Positions 39,321-50,939 of a stretch of 64,000 bases of DNA are shown in pieces (position 1 is the stretch's first letter; each line of letters starts with the position of its first letter). The position numbers were made by a program, and so were the translations under genes. Below the pieces are notes generated by a model, which was given only the letters and a program-made list of their open reading frames with translations, did not search any database and was not told where the DNA came from. The DNA lies in NCBI GenBank assembly GCA_024734495.1, contig JALMQS010000085.1, forward strand, positions 16,979,802 to 17,043,801, read 5' to 3'. The stretch comes from Forficula auricularia (taxonomy: Eukaryota > Arthropoda > Insecta > Dermaptera > Forficulidae).

Positions 39321-39608
39321 CGAAATTTCACATGAAGTTTTGGTGCATTGAGATTAAAAGCTGATTATATTTTTGTTGGAATCGAATCCAAAATTAAGGG
39401 AGAGGGGGGCTTAAAAATTAAAATTATAAGATTTTCAAACTAAAAAAACCCAAGAAAAATGAAATATACTATGATAGAAAAGGCACTGATGGCTTGTAAT
39501 AATTAATTTTCTTCTATCTCGGCGAGGTATGTAAAGCCATGTGAGGAGACTTGATTGAACACCTATCTTCCTTATTGTTTAAAATATTATAGGTTGCTGC
39601 AAAGACTT

Positions 39609-39655
39609 AAAAAGACTGATGACGGTGGTGAATGCCCGCCGAAACGTCTCTTTTT
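39609..39655 (+). ncRNA. Hammerhead-like motif, intact core
   Basis: Stem I AAAAAGA 39609-39615 with TCTTTTT 39649-39655 (perfect 7 bp). CTGATGA 39616-39622, extra C, stem II GGTG/CGCC, GAAACGTC 39641-39648. Cleavage is predicted after C39648. The strongest stem I of all copies. Surrounding repeat ends (GAGATAGAAGAAAAT) recur near 41020. Confidence 0.62.
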
Positions 39656-40383
39656 TGTCAAATAATAAACAACAATATACAATAAAGTATGTCTCTATAT
39701 TTCATTTATTTATTTATTTCAACGGCATGAGCCTTTAAAAACATTAGAAAAAGTAATACGAAAGAAACACTACTTAGTAAAAAGTAGAAAAACAATAAAG
39801 TTAAACATACCAATAATAAACAATAATACAGAGTAAATCAGATATAATAATTATGATAGTGAGTATTTAAATATATGAAAGTCTTTGATTTTTAAAATTC
39901 TAAACATTCTGTTGGTATGCATAGTAAAATTCAAAACGCATGTTTTTGAGAAAGGGTTAGTTTCAAAATGACGTGTAAATGGATCTGGTGGATAGAATGG
40001 TTGATTCTGTCATAGTGGGTACGAAGGATTGTTCAGTGGAAAAATAATTCAAGCTCAGGACAACAGAATGGTATCAGACACAATTTTAAAAGAAGAAGAA
40101 GACAATTTTAAAAGTGAATAGGATGTCGGAAGCAATCATAGACGAAAGAATAGTTGACATGTCGAAAGTTTCAGCGATTTTCGAGTAGTCATGATCTTAT
40201 CTAGACATAGGGCTACCAGATAGAGATACGCTAGATGCCTCAAAACTTTATGCTGAATTGATAGAGTTTTTCTTTAGGAGACGGACTGGTATAAATATGC
40301 AATTGGATGTTAATGAAAGCAGTCCACAGTGGTTGTAAAAAAATAAGACTATAGAGGTTTTATTATTTTACATTTATTTGTTA

Positions 40384-40432
40384 AACCGACGTTTCGAATT
40401 TATTCTCTCTTCTTCAGGGTAACAAAAAGTCA
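40384..40432 (-). ncRNA. Hammerhead-like motif (E6, left arm)
   Basis: Minus strand: TTGTTACC, CTGAAGA, shortened stem II (AGAGAGAATAAATTC), GAAACGUC, GGTTTAACAA. Stem I pairs CC/GG and TTGTT/AACAA around a small internal loop. Confidence 0.52.
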
Positions 40433-40471
40433 ATGAAAGTAGTTCAAATCATAATTACTTCCTGTCTCTTT

Positions 40472-40523
40472 TTGTTACCCTGAAGAAGTAGAGAATAGAT
40501 CTCCGAAACGTCGGTTTAACAAA
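40472..40523 (+). ncRNA. Hammerhead-like motif (E6, right arm)
   Basis: Plus strand: TTGTTACC 40472-40479, CTGAAGA 40480-40486, stem II region, GAAACGTC 40505-40512, GGTTTAACAA. The core is intact; stem II is imperfect. Confidence 0.55.
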
Positions 40524-41219
40524 TAAATGTAAAATAATAAAATCTCTATAGTCTTATTTTTTTACAACCACTGTGGACTGCTTTTCAATTGCATATTTAT
40601 GCTGAATTCTTTCAAGTCTAGCTATGTTGGTTTTTTGATTCAGTCTCCAGATTGTTGAAGCATACATTACCACAGATTTAATCAAACTTATGTATAGGTA
40701 TCTGATACAATTGGGGCTCCTAAAAGCTTTACTGTTGCGAAATATGAACCTCCAAGTTCGGTTAGCTTTACTAACCACACGAGTAATATGTTCTATTAAA
40801 CGTGAGCTTTGAGTCAAAGATGACACACCAACGTCTTTGATGGAAGTTACTCTAATGCAATAATAAGAAGTATCGTCCAGATAGTAATTGTATGAGATAA
40901 AATAGTCCTTTTTGAGAATGAAATGGTGAAATATTTGTCAAAATATCAGCATTGAAGATGAATTACTTTATCTTCAACATTGAATTTAATACCTGGTTTT
41001 CACGTGGCTTTACATACACTGCCGAGATAGAAGAAAATGAAATATACTATAAAATGAACCTATAATAAAAAAGTTTTTGGGGGGCGGGGGGAAGGGGGAT
41101 TCAAAAAATAAAACTATCACTATAAGTCCTAATTTAATTATAAGATATTTTCATTATTATAATATATCAGAGGAACAGACTATTAAATGAAAATATAAAT
41201 AAAATGAATGGATATTTAA

Positions 41220-41577
41220 GCGGTCTAATATCACCTTTGAGATGCGATCATGATCATTTATGATAATACCCATTGTGTCAATAAGCTCCTATCAAGACTC
41301 AATGAGGTTGTACAAGCGATTAATCTGGGGGGTAAATTGATTGTATCTGCTGGGTTTAGTCCCCATGTTGTGGGCGACATGTGATCTGTTTCCCGGGTAA
41401 TTAGCATCCCCCGCAGCAACGCATGCGTGAGGGGCAGGCATTCTTGGAAGCCACGCCCCCTTTGCTCGCTACCCTCGGAGATAGTTGGGGGTGCTGGGGG
41501 TTCATCATCGTCATCCCCTTTCTAGTAGGAAGGAAAGTATCCTAATGAATCGGTCGAAAGCCGTCTAGGTAGAAGAG
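41220..41577 (+). promoter_or_regulatory. ro: Putative rough promoter / 5' UTR region
   Basis: A GC-rich, repeat-free stretch just upstream of the rough start codon (CACGCCCCCTTTGCTCGCTA, AACGCATGCGTGAGGGG). An in-frame TAG at 41566-41568, four codons upstream, supports 41578 as the first usable ATG. No clear TATA box; the transcription start is not determined. Confidence 0.45.
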
Positions 41578-41950
41578 ATGATTAAAGAGACCGATTCCAC
41601 CGCGCTTGCCATTTCGAAAAATAAAACGATCGGACATCGGCCTTCTTCACCAAGAAAATTCTTTGCTAGATTGTATGGCAATTTAGATTCAACTGAAGAT
41701 GAACTTGGAGTTTCTTCGCCGGAGACAGCGATGCCTATTGTCTCCTCTTCAGCGATGGTGACCCATTCAGTGACTCGCAGTTCATTGGGAGGCCACGGGT
41801 TCCTTGAGGGTCCTCCACGACTTCCGCTGCCACCATTGCCCATGGCTTTTCCATTCTTGACTTCTTCGGCGCCAACTGGATCAGGCGCAGACGCACTCCT
41901 GAGGCCTCTTCTTGCAGAAGGCAGTTTCCCTGCAGGCCTCTCTGCATTTC
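41578..41950 (+). CDS. ro: rough homeobox gene, coding exon 1
   Basis: Begins MIKETDSTALAISKNKTIGH and has a SPRKFFARLYGNLDS motif at about residues 24-38, which I believe is the conserved N-terminal motif of Rough proteins. A proline-rich PPRLPLPPLPMAFPFL segment lies at about residues 79-94. The exon ends TTTC before the donor GTAAGT in phase 1. That matches the two bases (TG) that open the homeodomain exon at 63765, making a leucine codon. In Drosophila, Rough is a nuclear homeodomain factor needed in R2/R5 photoreceptors and for R8 spacing. The exon's GC content is well above that of its surroundings. The minus-strand frame over it is a shadow. Confidence 0.78.
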
Positions 41951-42011
41951 GTAAGTCATAATTATTTTGATTAATGAAAAATAGCAAATCTGAAAATTTT
42001 ATTCTTGGGAA

Positions 42012-42920
42012 TATACACTATGGTGCAAAAAAATCGACCCACCAATAAAAACTTAATTAAATAAGAAATTATTTTTAAAATTGCTACAAATAACCATATA
42101 ATTTGTTCTGTTAACTCTTAAACTAACATATTCAATAAATATGGGTGATAATTTTTGAATTTCTTAGTTAAATAAGTAAAATTAAATATTTAAGCTCTAT
42201 AATACTCTGAGGTACTAGTATATGACTCAAATCATTGACTAGGATGTAGTTGTCGTTTGCCATAGGGTACTTCTCCCATCAGTTTACTACAATTTTGTTA
42301 TACTGTAATAATAAAGTAAAATTAAATTAAAAGATACAATTACAAATTACCCTTCTTTCTCAATATCACTTTACATTTAAATAAAGTTTTAATAAAAGAT
42401 CAAATTCCATTTGAAATATCAAAAAAATGAATCATTGAATTAAGCATCATTAATAGAAAGATAAAATATACAAAATTGATATTTCTGAAGTTCAACCAGT
42501 TCAAATTGTGTGCCTAATTAATCAAAGTTCAACGACAAGTGGCAAGTACACTTGCAATAAGCCGCTTTTCAGTAAAATGTATGGTTACTTGTAAAAAATT
42601 TGGTAACGCACAGACTAACAGACAACCAGACAGACTAACAGAGATTTTGACAAAACAATTATTATCTCGAAAAATATATTTTTTCGATATTCACATATTA
42701 GGGCTTTTTGTAGACCGAAATGCCATGGTTTCGCTCTATTTTTTAATAAAAATAGTTTCAGCAGATTTTTGAGATATTTCGAAAAAAGAAGGAAAAAAAA
42801 CACTTTTTTCATGCACGATTACAATACTTGACCATACCCTGTATGGTAAAGTAAAATTAAAATGATTTAATATTTAATAAAGTTTTTATTCGTGGTTCGA
42901 TTTTTTGCACTGTAGTGTAT
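42012..42920. mobile_element. Tc1/mariner-like non-autonomous element
   Basis: Inverted ends ACACTATGGTGCAAAAAAAT (left) and its near-complement at about 42901-42920 (GATTTTTTGCACTGTAGTGT), with TA at the borders. CCAATAAAAACTT/AATAAAGTTTTTATT extends the arms. The interior contains an R2-family segment (42480-42835). No transposase. Confidence 0.75.
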
Positions 42921-44189
42921 ATTTATCAGTGGTGTATCAGAGGTGGAGGGGGAATGGGCTCAACGAAATCCTCTAGACCAGTGGTCCCCAACCTTTTTGT
43001 ATCTAAGAGCACATTTTAGAACAGGGTGTCCAACCTTTGGCTTACACGGGCCACATTTGAAGAAAAAACAAATCTTTCGGGCCCTGGATAAAATAGTATA
43101 ATTCTATTTTGATATTTGTTATTCAAAAAAGATGTAGAAATAAGAACTTTATTATTTTTTTAGCTTCTAATTTTACTTTTCCTAAATTTTATATAATTGA
43201 AAAGTTTTTACCGAAGTAGCAGAGTTGTTGATTATGAGAAAACAAAGAGGTTGTCCTATGCTTGATGCAACCTCTTTGTTTCTCTCTGTAAATTTTATAC
43301 TTGAAAATAGCTTCTTGCATATGTAAATACATAGCCTAGATACTTACAGAAAGTGATATTGTATGTATTAGTATTTGTTTAAATTTTTCCTAGCTAGATA
43401 ATTAATATAAAATACTAATAAAAAGACAATATTCAATTGTTCTTTCAGATCAGTATCTAATAATTAGATCAAGAACAACAGATCTAGAACAACAATTATT
43501 GTTGTTCTAGAACATTCATTCAGAAAGTTTCAAGTAGAAAATTCATTTCTAATGAAAATGGAGTTGAAAATAGACCAAAATGATGATTATATTTTTCGGA
43601 AATCTTGAATCTAGTTCCAGATTCAAAATTTAAAATGAGCACTTTTATTTTTCTAAAAATTCACAGTAGATTTTCAGATTTCTTATTTTAGAGAAAAAAA
43701 TCATCAGGCCAAATTGTTGTGTGTTTTCCAGTATCTACATATAAATCTCAATGTTTTAAGGAATTTATTACTTTATATTGGGCCACGGGTTAGGACAACC
43801 CTGGTTTAAATCGAATGGGGCTAATGAAGGATATGAGGAATGATAATTTATTTTTTAAATGAGTCACTGATATAATAATCCCTGACTATCCAATATCTAT
43901 TGACATGTAAGACCGTGCAAAGATCTAAAAGACAAGTCCTGACACGTTTTAGTCCAGGAGAGAAATTATCAATTAATTGTGATTGTTCTAGAAACCCCAA
44001 TTTCTTGTCTCATTGTAATAGAATGATAACTATAGACTTGGTTAGTGCCGTAGCATATAAATGACTAAAATTATAAATATTTTAGAAAATGAAAATATAT
44101 GAGAAGAAGAAGAATTTTTAAATATTCGAATCTTAATTATTTTTTATATTTATATGAGTAGTTGAGCTAATAATATTGCTTTTAGTGAA

Positions 44190-44700
44190 TGTTATTTAAA
44201 TAAACTGCAACGGATCGTTGCTAAACTTTATCAAATTCATTTGAAATATTAATATGTTTATTCCTTTATTATTAATCAGATATCACTTGCAATTTGCAGT
44301 TCATGTTGACTTTAATTCAAAAATAATGATCGATTCTCATTTAACAGTCGAGGAATAACCATTCTACATTGGATTTTTGACATTTCGGTTATTATTGGTA
44401 ACCATTGCTGAAGACATGGAGGAATCGACTTAAAATCAAAAATAGCGATTGATTCACATCTATTACTTCAGGAATAATAATTCTAAGTAAGATTTGACCC
44501 TTAGATTATTATTGGTAACCATTGCTGAAGACATGGAGGAATCGACTTAAAATCAAAAATAACGATCAATTCTTATCTAATACTAGAGAATAATCTTATT
44601 GCATTCCATTTTTGATGTTTTGACTATTAATGGCAACCTCTACTGAAAACGTGGAAGAATCGACTTAAAATCAAAAGTTGTTAAACTAGCTGGTAGGTTT
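44190..44700. repeat. Tandem family 'GCTGAAGACATGG' (copy set 1)
   Basis: About 120-bp units, three in a row, each with TAATAACCATTCTA, TTATTATTGGTAACCATTGC and GAAGACATGGAGGAATCGAC (44402, 44523, diverged at 44640). The same family forms an inverted cluster at 61985-62750. Confidence 0.7.
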
Positions 44701-44761
44701 TCAATTTCATTCAATCGGTGCAACGATTGTGGAAAAAATCGTGGGCAAAAAAAACATTAAC

Positions 44762-44815
44762 ATCCATCCATACATACATCCATCCATCCATACATCCATC
44801 CATCCGCACGCACTA
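44762..44815. repeat. Microsatellite (CATC/CATA)n
   Basis: CATCCATCCATACATACATC and similar tetranucleotide repeats. Confidence 0.85.
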
Positions 44816-45369
44816 AATGATAAAATGGCACTTGTTGGCCTCTCGACGAGACCCCATGTAATTTTTGGCAAAACCGCAACTTGCTAAAATTCAACCTAAT
44901 TGAATACTACAATTTGTGACTTTAATTGAGTCCATGGGTTCCGTAATCTTTACCTGAGGACCCTTTAAAGTCATGCTTTCCTCGAGACCGATTACAATAC
45001 TTTCCACATGCTTCGCATTGGATAAAGTAAAATATTAGTTAAGAATATGAGTTTTTTTCTGGACCTCGATAAAAATTTTCAAAAGTATCCGGACCCCACC
45101 TAAAATTACTTGCCGACCCCTGCTCTAGAATCTAGATGAAAATATATATGAATCATTGATTTTAGAAACAATCTAAGTTCACTTTGATATTAGACCTTCT
45201 GACCCTTGTTGTTGTTACTGCCTGTTATTTATTTCATCGCATTTTATTAGGTAATATGCAAATTAAGTGGGAGATAAATTTAACCGAATTTATCGCGCGG
45301 AGAATTTACCACTGCTCGAAGCCTAAAACCTTAGTAAATTGGATGTCGAGATTGTATCTAAGTTTCTGA

Positions 45370-45507
45370 GATTGGCTCGTGATCCGGCTTCTTTTCCTTC
45401 TACTCTGTTCTTTTCACGATTGAGGGGCCAGCCCATACAGGCCTTTAGGGGATCCACCTTCTGGTGTATCTCCTTCTCACATCAATATCATTAAAAAAAA
45501 AAAAAAA
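45370..45507 (+). repeat. LINE 3' end with poly(A)
   Basis: GGGGCCAGCCCATACAGGCC, then GTGTATCTCCTTCTCACATC and a run of A at 45493-45507. The same 3' end, inverted, is present at 49755-49850. This is a second jockey-like LINE family, related to the one at 4820-6540. Confidence 0.65.
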
Positions 45508-46075
45508 TTATTCGTGCTTTCATTCAAAATTCATTTAAAATAAACTTCAAGGGATCGTTTGCTAGACTTTATCCATTTTGAAATATTAAATATGATTATT
45601 CCTATATTGTTAATCAGATGTCACTGGCTATTTGAAGTCCATGTTGACTTAAAATAAAAAATAGTCGATTCTTATTTAAAAACTAGAGTAATAACCTTAT
45701 CATTCTATTTTTGATGTTTTGACCATGATCTATGTTAAACTGATCAAATGAATAAATTTTAATAAATTAGTACTATTTTACTCTAAGGTAAAGTAGGTAC
45801 TTTAAAAATAAATTATAATTTTACTAAATATGTTATATACACTTATTTGTTGTCCTCAAGGTACTTAATTAGAATATTAAATTTCATCAAAATTGGTTAA
45901 GTAATTTTCAAAATATTTAGTCTGAACTCGTCATTTGTGACTTAGATTGTTCTGAAATCAGTGATTCATATAGATTTAAATTCACAAAAATCTAAAATAA
46001 AATATCTTTTAAGATTTTATTTAATATAAATTTTAATACAATATTTTTATTTCAAAAAATCCCTTTATATATATA
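45508..46075. other. Diverged repeat and AT-rich DNA
   Basis: Near 45530-45730 there is a decayed piece of the 44190 family (ACTAGAGTAATAACC, GATGTTTTGACCA). The rest is AT-rich and unassigned. Confidence 0.4.
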
Positions 46076-46085
46076 TATATATATG

Positions 46086-46272
46086 TCATTAGAGTTTTCC
46101 CGGGTTTCTCCGCGTGGGTTTGAGAGTTTTACTAGACGTTTCGGCTCTCCTTTTGGTTAAGACCACGTAGACCACCCACCCCTTTCTTGAAAATGCCTCC
46201 CAAAAGAGCCGAATCGTCAGTAAAACTCTCAAACCCACGCGGAGAAACCCGAAAAACCTCTAATGACATAGA
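46086..46272. repeat. Inverted repeat with a decayed hammerhead-like centre
   Basis: TCATTAGAGTTTTCCCGGGT at the left pairs with CGAAAAACCTCTAATGA at the right. Both arms have CTCCGCGTGGGTTTGAGAG or its complement. The centre shows GAGAGCCGAAACGTC (minus) and GAGCCGAATCGTC (plus), but the CTGANGA half is mutated in both. Confidence 0.6.
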
Positions 46273-47990
46273 ACCTATCCGCATGAAAACCTCGCCTGAA
46301 CATATGTATATTTTTATATAAAATTTTAATTTTATTATTCGAAAGGGAAATTTGGACCACCTTTTGAGTATGTGTATGGGGTTTATTTAAATTTAAAGAT
46401 CTATAGCTAAAAATTCTAGAGAAAGATCAGCCTTTTCTTTAATGTAATTAATATTACAATTACCCACACAGAAGAACTAATCATGAAGATGATTCAACAA
46501 AGCATTAAATTGATCTGACCACTGAGTATTATTTCTCTGACTTTGATCACGTTATTTCATCTCTTAGATATCTGTGTTAAAAAAGAGATATTAAAAAATA
46601 AATAAAGTTTCATTACAACTAATATTTAGGCATGGTTGATATTAAATATTTTAAAAGGGATTTCATTTAATTTTTAAAAACGCTCATTTAATTACCAACT
46701 ACACAAACCGCTGGCCTGAAATACGCTGGTTCGAGACTGAGTCTCGGCAGATATTTGCAGTCGCCTCCTCTTGGAAATCAATGGCAACCTACCAAGAGTA
46801 TAATGTCCTAGTAACCTCTCCAAACTCGCCGTTCGGAACCGGCGCGGCGTTAAAAAGTAGTCCCGTATATCTATTTAAAAACAGCTAAACACACAGGTAT
46901 ATGTGGAGAGGAGCCGAAACGTCAGGGAGACCTGATATGGCACTTAATGAAGAAGATATGGTATATGGTGCATATGCGAAATTTTATACAAATTGATCAA
47001 AGGGCATAGAACTTATATTGATAGCTGTATTTTTGAACCCCTCCTCAATTTTGTCCCCGAAAAAAATAATGAGTCTTTCTTTATAGGAAAATTTTATAGT
47101 AAATTTCATTTTTCTTGGATTTTTTAGTTTGAAGAATTTATAATTTTAATTTTTTGAGAACCACCCCCCCTCTCCTTAATATTTACCTCCTTATTTTTGG
47201 CGTATTAGCACTTAATCATATATCCTTTTTAATGAGAATTTTCTATAGTAAAAATCAACTTTCTTCTATTTTTATTTTTCCACTTCGTTCATTACTTAAA
47301 ATCACTGAATCCGTTACAATTTCTACATTATTTTAAAGAAAAATTATTAAAAAAATAATCCGAATATTTTTATATATTTATGTCACTGTGTAAAATTATT
47401 TATTTAACTCATATACCTAGATAGTAATTATTTGAGGAATTTTTTTGGTCACCTTCGATGGTCAGTCATCATGAGAAGAAATAAAAAATATTATATTTGC
47501 TTATGTAAAGAAATAAAATATGTATATCCGGATCATCTTATTTATTGTGTACTAAGAAAAGGGCATTATTTGAAAGATGTGGACAGGATTAGACCCACTT
47601 CAAGAAGACCAGTTTTTTTTTTATATCTTTGTTAAATAAACTAAGATTTTTCTATTGTGCTTATGGGGACAAAAAGAATCAGATCTCTTTAATAAAAGGG
47701 GTATCAAAAGCATTTTCGCTCGAAATATTATTTAACAGCAATTGTATTTATACTTGTTATCAAAATTTGTAATTGTAAGGAAAAAAATCTTTTAAGATCT
47801 TTTTATAGGAAATCTCTTAAATAAAAATTAAACAAGCTTAAAAAACAATTTTTTTATTCGCAATCTTTTTAAGTAGGTAATAAAGAAAAAAATAACATCT
47901 CCCATGTTTTTGTTCCCAAAGATAATGTGAAAGATTTAATCGTTTTAATTAAGACAGGTGAGACAGAGGTTCTCAGTCATTTTTATGCAA
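46273..47990. other. rough intron, mostly AT-rich, little recognised
   Basis: A small GC-rich hairpin (CGCCGTTCGGAACCGGCGCGG) lies near 46825-46855, followed by GAGGAGCCGAAACGTCAGGG at 46904. Neither could be assigned. No gene is supported. Confidence 0.35.
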
Positions 47991-48129
47991 CCCAACCAAA
48001 ATCAACTGAGTGAGGGTAGGAGTCAGAAATTAAAACTTGTGACTTTTAAACGCTACAGTCCCTAAGATGGAAATCGACCATCTTCCACAATGAATCAGCC
48101 TGTCCTATACTATATAGAATAGGCCAGAT

Positions 48130-48930
48130 TAATTTGTAACAACGCTGACGTAGTGCTGCCGACAGGGAGCGCCGTCGTTATATTTCCGGCAAATTTGAAA
48201 TATAATCGTAATTTGGACTCGAATTTTGAAATGAAACACTCCAATTGATTTTAAATTAAGAAACATTAAATATATTAATAATTATTCCTCCTCCCCGCCC
48301 CCTCACTACTCAAAAATTAAATATTCAATTTGCTTTTCTTTGCGCACAGAAGAAGAAATTAATCACATCTTATTTGATTTATATTTTATATATTATTTGT
48401 TTATTTTTTAATACCCTTTTTTATAATTTTTTAAAAATCTAAATTTCCTTATTCTTATTTTTTGATTTTTACAAAATTGAACGACTTAAGACACGCATGC
48501 CCGAGTTTCTCATGGCAATACTGGAGCAGCCTGTCATAGAAACAACAACTGATCTCTTTTAAATATTTGGAGCCTTATATCGATTATCGATCCCAAATTA
48601 AAAAAAAATGATATAATATAATTCTCCTCCTCACACGATCCCACTTATTTAAATAAATCTACATATTTCCACACAAAAAATATCACAATGCTGTAGATTA
48701 TAGAAATAAGAAATACTCCCAGATTTATATCTAGATCCTCATTTCTGTAGCTGTGTCAGGACGAAAATGAGGCGAAACTTTTAAGAGAGTATGTATTTTC
48801 GGGAGTTTACAGGTATACATTTGGAGTGTGGTTTTTTAAGAGGAATACAATTTTTGGACCGAGACGCCACCCGTCAGGGCACCTGCCCGGAGGGCCGAGC
48901 TTCGAGTGCGTGCCGAAGGCACGCGAAAAA
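48130..48930. repeat. Longer inverted copy of the 31665-32175 repeat
   Basis: Shares GGAATACAATTTTTGGACCG, CGGGAGTTTACAGGTATAC and TAACAACGCTGACGTAGTGC, in reverse orientation. Ends with CGAGTGCGTGCCGAAGGCACG at about 48905-48925. Confidence 0.65.
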
Positions 48931-48984
48931 CTCGTAAGAAAATATTAAATTACTTCTAATTCTATTGCTATTTATTAGAAAGCT

Positions 48985-49690
48985 AAAATATCCCTCAAGT
49001 TTCAAGTCTCTATCTCAATTTTAACCAGTGTCGCACAACGATTCAAGTTTCCCATCTAAATAACATGGGGTTTTGGGCATTGAAAGATCAATTTTTTTAT
49101 TCCGGCTAAATTAATGGTTCAAAAATTTGAAACTCCGTGAGACTTTATCTTTATAATAGTAGCTATTCATCAGAATTTTTCAGATTTTTAGCTATTATAA
49201 TTATGGAGTCTAGAACTTACTAACACTAAGATATAGCAGTATTTTATTTATATTTTTATAATAGCTAAAAATCTGTAAAAATTCTGAAGGATAACTACTA
49301 TTATACGGATAAAGTCTTATAGAGTTTCAAATTTTTTGAACGATTACTTTGGACGGAATAAAAATATGATCGTTCAATGCCAAAAACCCCATGTTATTTA
49401 GATGGGAAACTTGCATCTCTGTGCGGCACAGATTAAAATTGAGATAGACTTTTTTTTAATTTAAGTTTGACTACGAGGTCATACCAACAATTACATAAAG
49501 TAAATACAAATATTAAATATATACATAAATTAAAAAACTACACTAGAAAAAATATAAAAGTACAAAAAAAAAAACACCATAAAATAGAGAGATAGAGACT
49601 TGAAACTTGACGGATATATTTTTTTTATTTATTTTTCGAACCATATGAGCAGAGCCAGCGTAACAATTCGAAAATACCCAAAATAAGGAT
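48985..49690. mobile_element. Palindromic MITE (copy 3 of the 23233 family), with a small insertion
   Basis: Same internal sequence (ATAACATGGGGTTTTGGGCA, ATTGAACGATTACTTTGG-type). An AT-rich insert lies at about 49450-49590. Left end lost; right end AAAATAAGGATCTC. Confidence 0.7.
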
Positions 49691-49744
49691 CTCTCTATTG
49701 TACATATTTGTTTATGTGGATCAAGCATAGGGCATCCTCATTGA

Positions 49745-50270
49745 TTTCTCTTTTTGTTTAATGATATTGATGAGAGAAGGAGATACACCAAAAAGTTGCA
49801 TCCCCTAAAGTCCTGGGCTGGCCCCTCCATCGTGAAAAGAAGAAGAAGAGGAGACTTTATGGGCTGGGTAGGATTTGAAGGTATCTGTGGATCCGGGTCT
49901 TAAACAGCTGAAGGTTATAAGTTGCGGGGAAGACGGTGGCTGTAAATGAGTTCCAGTCTCTTGAGGTCATAGGGATAAAAGAGTTGGCCAAAGAGTTGGT
50001 TCGGCTTTTATCCAATTTGACAGCGAAGGGGTGCTGAGCTTTCGAAAACCGCTTGTTTCTAGCAAAGAGGGCTCTAGGGGGGGATAATTGATTTCATCTC
50101 TACTGAACAGACACCATAATAGTATCTGTAGTACAGGGAAAGGGCAGAAACGATTCTTCAGTGAGCCAGGAGCCGAGTAGGTTTGTTAGGGCTGGGTCTC
50201 CTATTAGTTTAATTGCCATCCAGTGTGGCAAGAGAATGCTGGAGGCCCCTCTCCACAGATGAGAGCCATA
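49745..50270 (-). pseudogene. Jockey-like LINE fragment, cut by the Helitron
   Basis: Homologous to 4930-5370 on the same strand: the minus-strand frame includes YGSHLWRGAS and LPHWMAIKLIGDPALTNLLG, and the 3' region is GCTGAAGGTTATAAGTTGCG. Interrupted at 50270/50271 by the Helitron. The sequence right of the Helitron does not continue the LINE. Confidence 0.75.
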
Positions 50271-50879
50271 TCCTATACTACTAAAGCGCATTTGTGCCTG
50301 CCTCTGTATGTACCTATCTATCTATGTATCTATAGTCCGTCCCCAACAAAAATAGTCGTCGTTGTTACCAATTTAAATGAAATTATCTATATATATATAG
50401 GGAGAGTCGGGTTAGCCGAGCTGGCTAACGCGCTGGCCCCGCTTCAGCATCGATGATGACGATGTTTAAGCGGGAGACAGGAGTTCGATCCTGGCTAGCA
50501 TATAAAATTTCTACCGGCTAAAACACGGCTCCCTCACTAACCCTACTAACACTTTACTAATGTGCTGTTTAAATAGGCTTTGTTCACGGTGACAATAAAT
50601 AAATTTAAAAAATCCATATATATAAAATTAAGGTTTTGTCTGTGCATTGAGGTTGGTGGTGTGGGTGGGTTTCAGGGGGGTGAGGTTTGAGAGGAGGGGG
50701 TCCAGGGGTCGTTATGGTTTACTAATTTAAATGAGAATCTCTATATATAAAATTAAAGTTTTGTCTGTACTTTTGGGTGGTGGGCTGGGTGGGGGTGCTG
50801 AGTGGGCTTCTGGGCGGGAGTACAGGGGGCGAGCCTCCCGGCTAGCAAGAGGGCCTCCAAAGGCGGGCCTTGCAGCTAG
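50271..50879 (+). mobile_element. Non-autonomous Helitron, 609 bp
   Basis: Begins TCCTATACTACTAAAGCG and ends GGGCCTTGCAGCTAG, inserted between A (50270) and T (50880). This is the Helitron signature (5' TC, 3' CTRR, A^T target). Internally it holds two direct copies of an AAATGA.AAT..CTATATATA module (about 50370 and 50730) and a tRNA-like region. No Rep/helicase. Confidence 0.85.
50405..50610 (+). repeat. tRNA-derived SINE-like module inside the Helitron
   Basis: An A-box-like TTAGCCGAGCTGG (50413-50425) and a B-box-like AGTTCGATCCT (50481-50491) are spaced as in a tRNA-derived pol III promoter. The 3' body ends AATAAATAAATTTAAAAAAT. The T stem is only 4 bp and the anticodon region is oversized, so this is not a working tRNA gene. 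Confidence 0.6.
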
Positions 50880-50939
50880 TTCTTTAATAAGATAATCAAG
50901 ATATACCCCCTCTTCTAAAAAAATTGATTATTTCCCTTC

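Larger units (their letters stand above)
40330..40580. mobile_element. Short inverted-repeat element with hammerhead-like arms (element E6, copy 1)
   Basis: CCACAGTGGTTGTAAAAAAA (left) and its complement (right, about 40555-40575) bound arms that read AATAATAAAACCTCTATA and ACCGACGTTTCGG. A second copy is at about 57560-57840. Inserted in the LINE above. Confidence 0.75.
39690..41000 (-). pseudogene. LINE fragment (jockey-like), 5'-truncated, split by element E6
   Basis: Minus strand 40600-40826 reads SSLTQSSRLIEHITRVVSKA, WRFIFRNSKAFRSPNCIRYL, SLIKSVVMYASTIWRL and RLERIQHKY. This is the RT C-terminal pattern (F.RNS..F....L..LY...V.S...Y.S..W.....I..IERIQ.KF). The TTTATTTATTTATTT tract at 39705-39720 is the likely 3' tail. 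Element E6 (40330-40580) interrupts it. Confidence 0.7.
42978..45122. mobile_element. Composite hAT element with nested repeats
   Basis: Left end CAGTGGTCCCCAACCTTTTT, right end reading inward CAGGGGTCGGCAAGTAAT. Flanks CTCTAGAC and CTCTAGAA match at 7 of 8 bases, a hAT-type duplication. It contains the family shared with 15955-16490 and the GAAGACATGG tandem family (44190-44700). Confidence 0.6.

Noticed and set aside
41565..41987. 140-codon minus-strand frame opposite rough exon 1
   Set aside because: A shadow of the real plus-strand exon, which has a family motif and a phase-matched donor.
46904..46930. GAGGAGCCGAAACGTCAGGG as a hammerhead
   Set aside because: Stem II 5' strand and CTGANGA are not present upstream.
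47432..47635. 67-codon plus-strand frame rich in basic residues
   Set aside because: No recognisable protein, no splice or repeat context. Likely chance.
50405..50500. A functional tRNA gene
   Set aside because: A- and B-boxes are present but the T stem is 4 bp, the anticodon arm does not fold to a normal length, and the region sits inside a Helitron. Called SINE-like instead.
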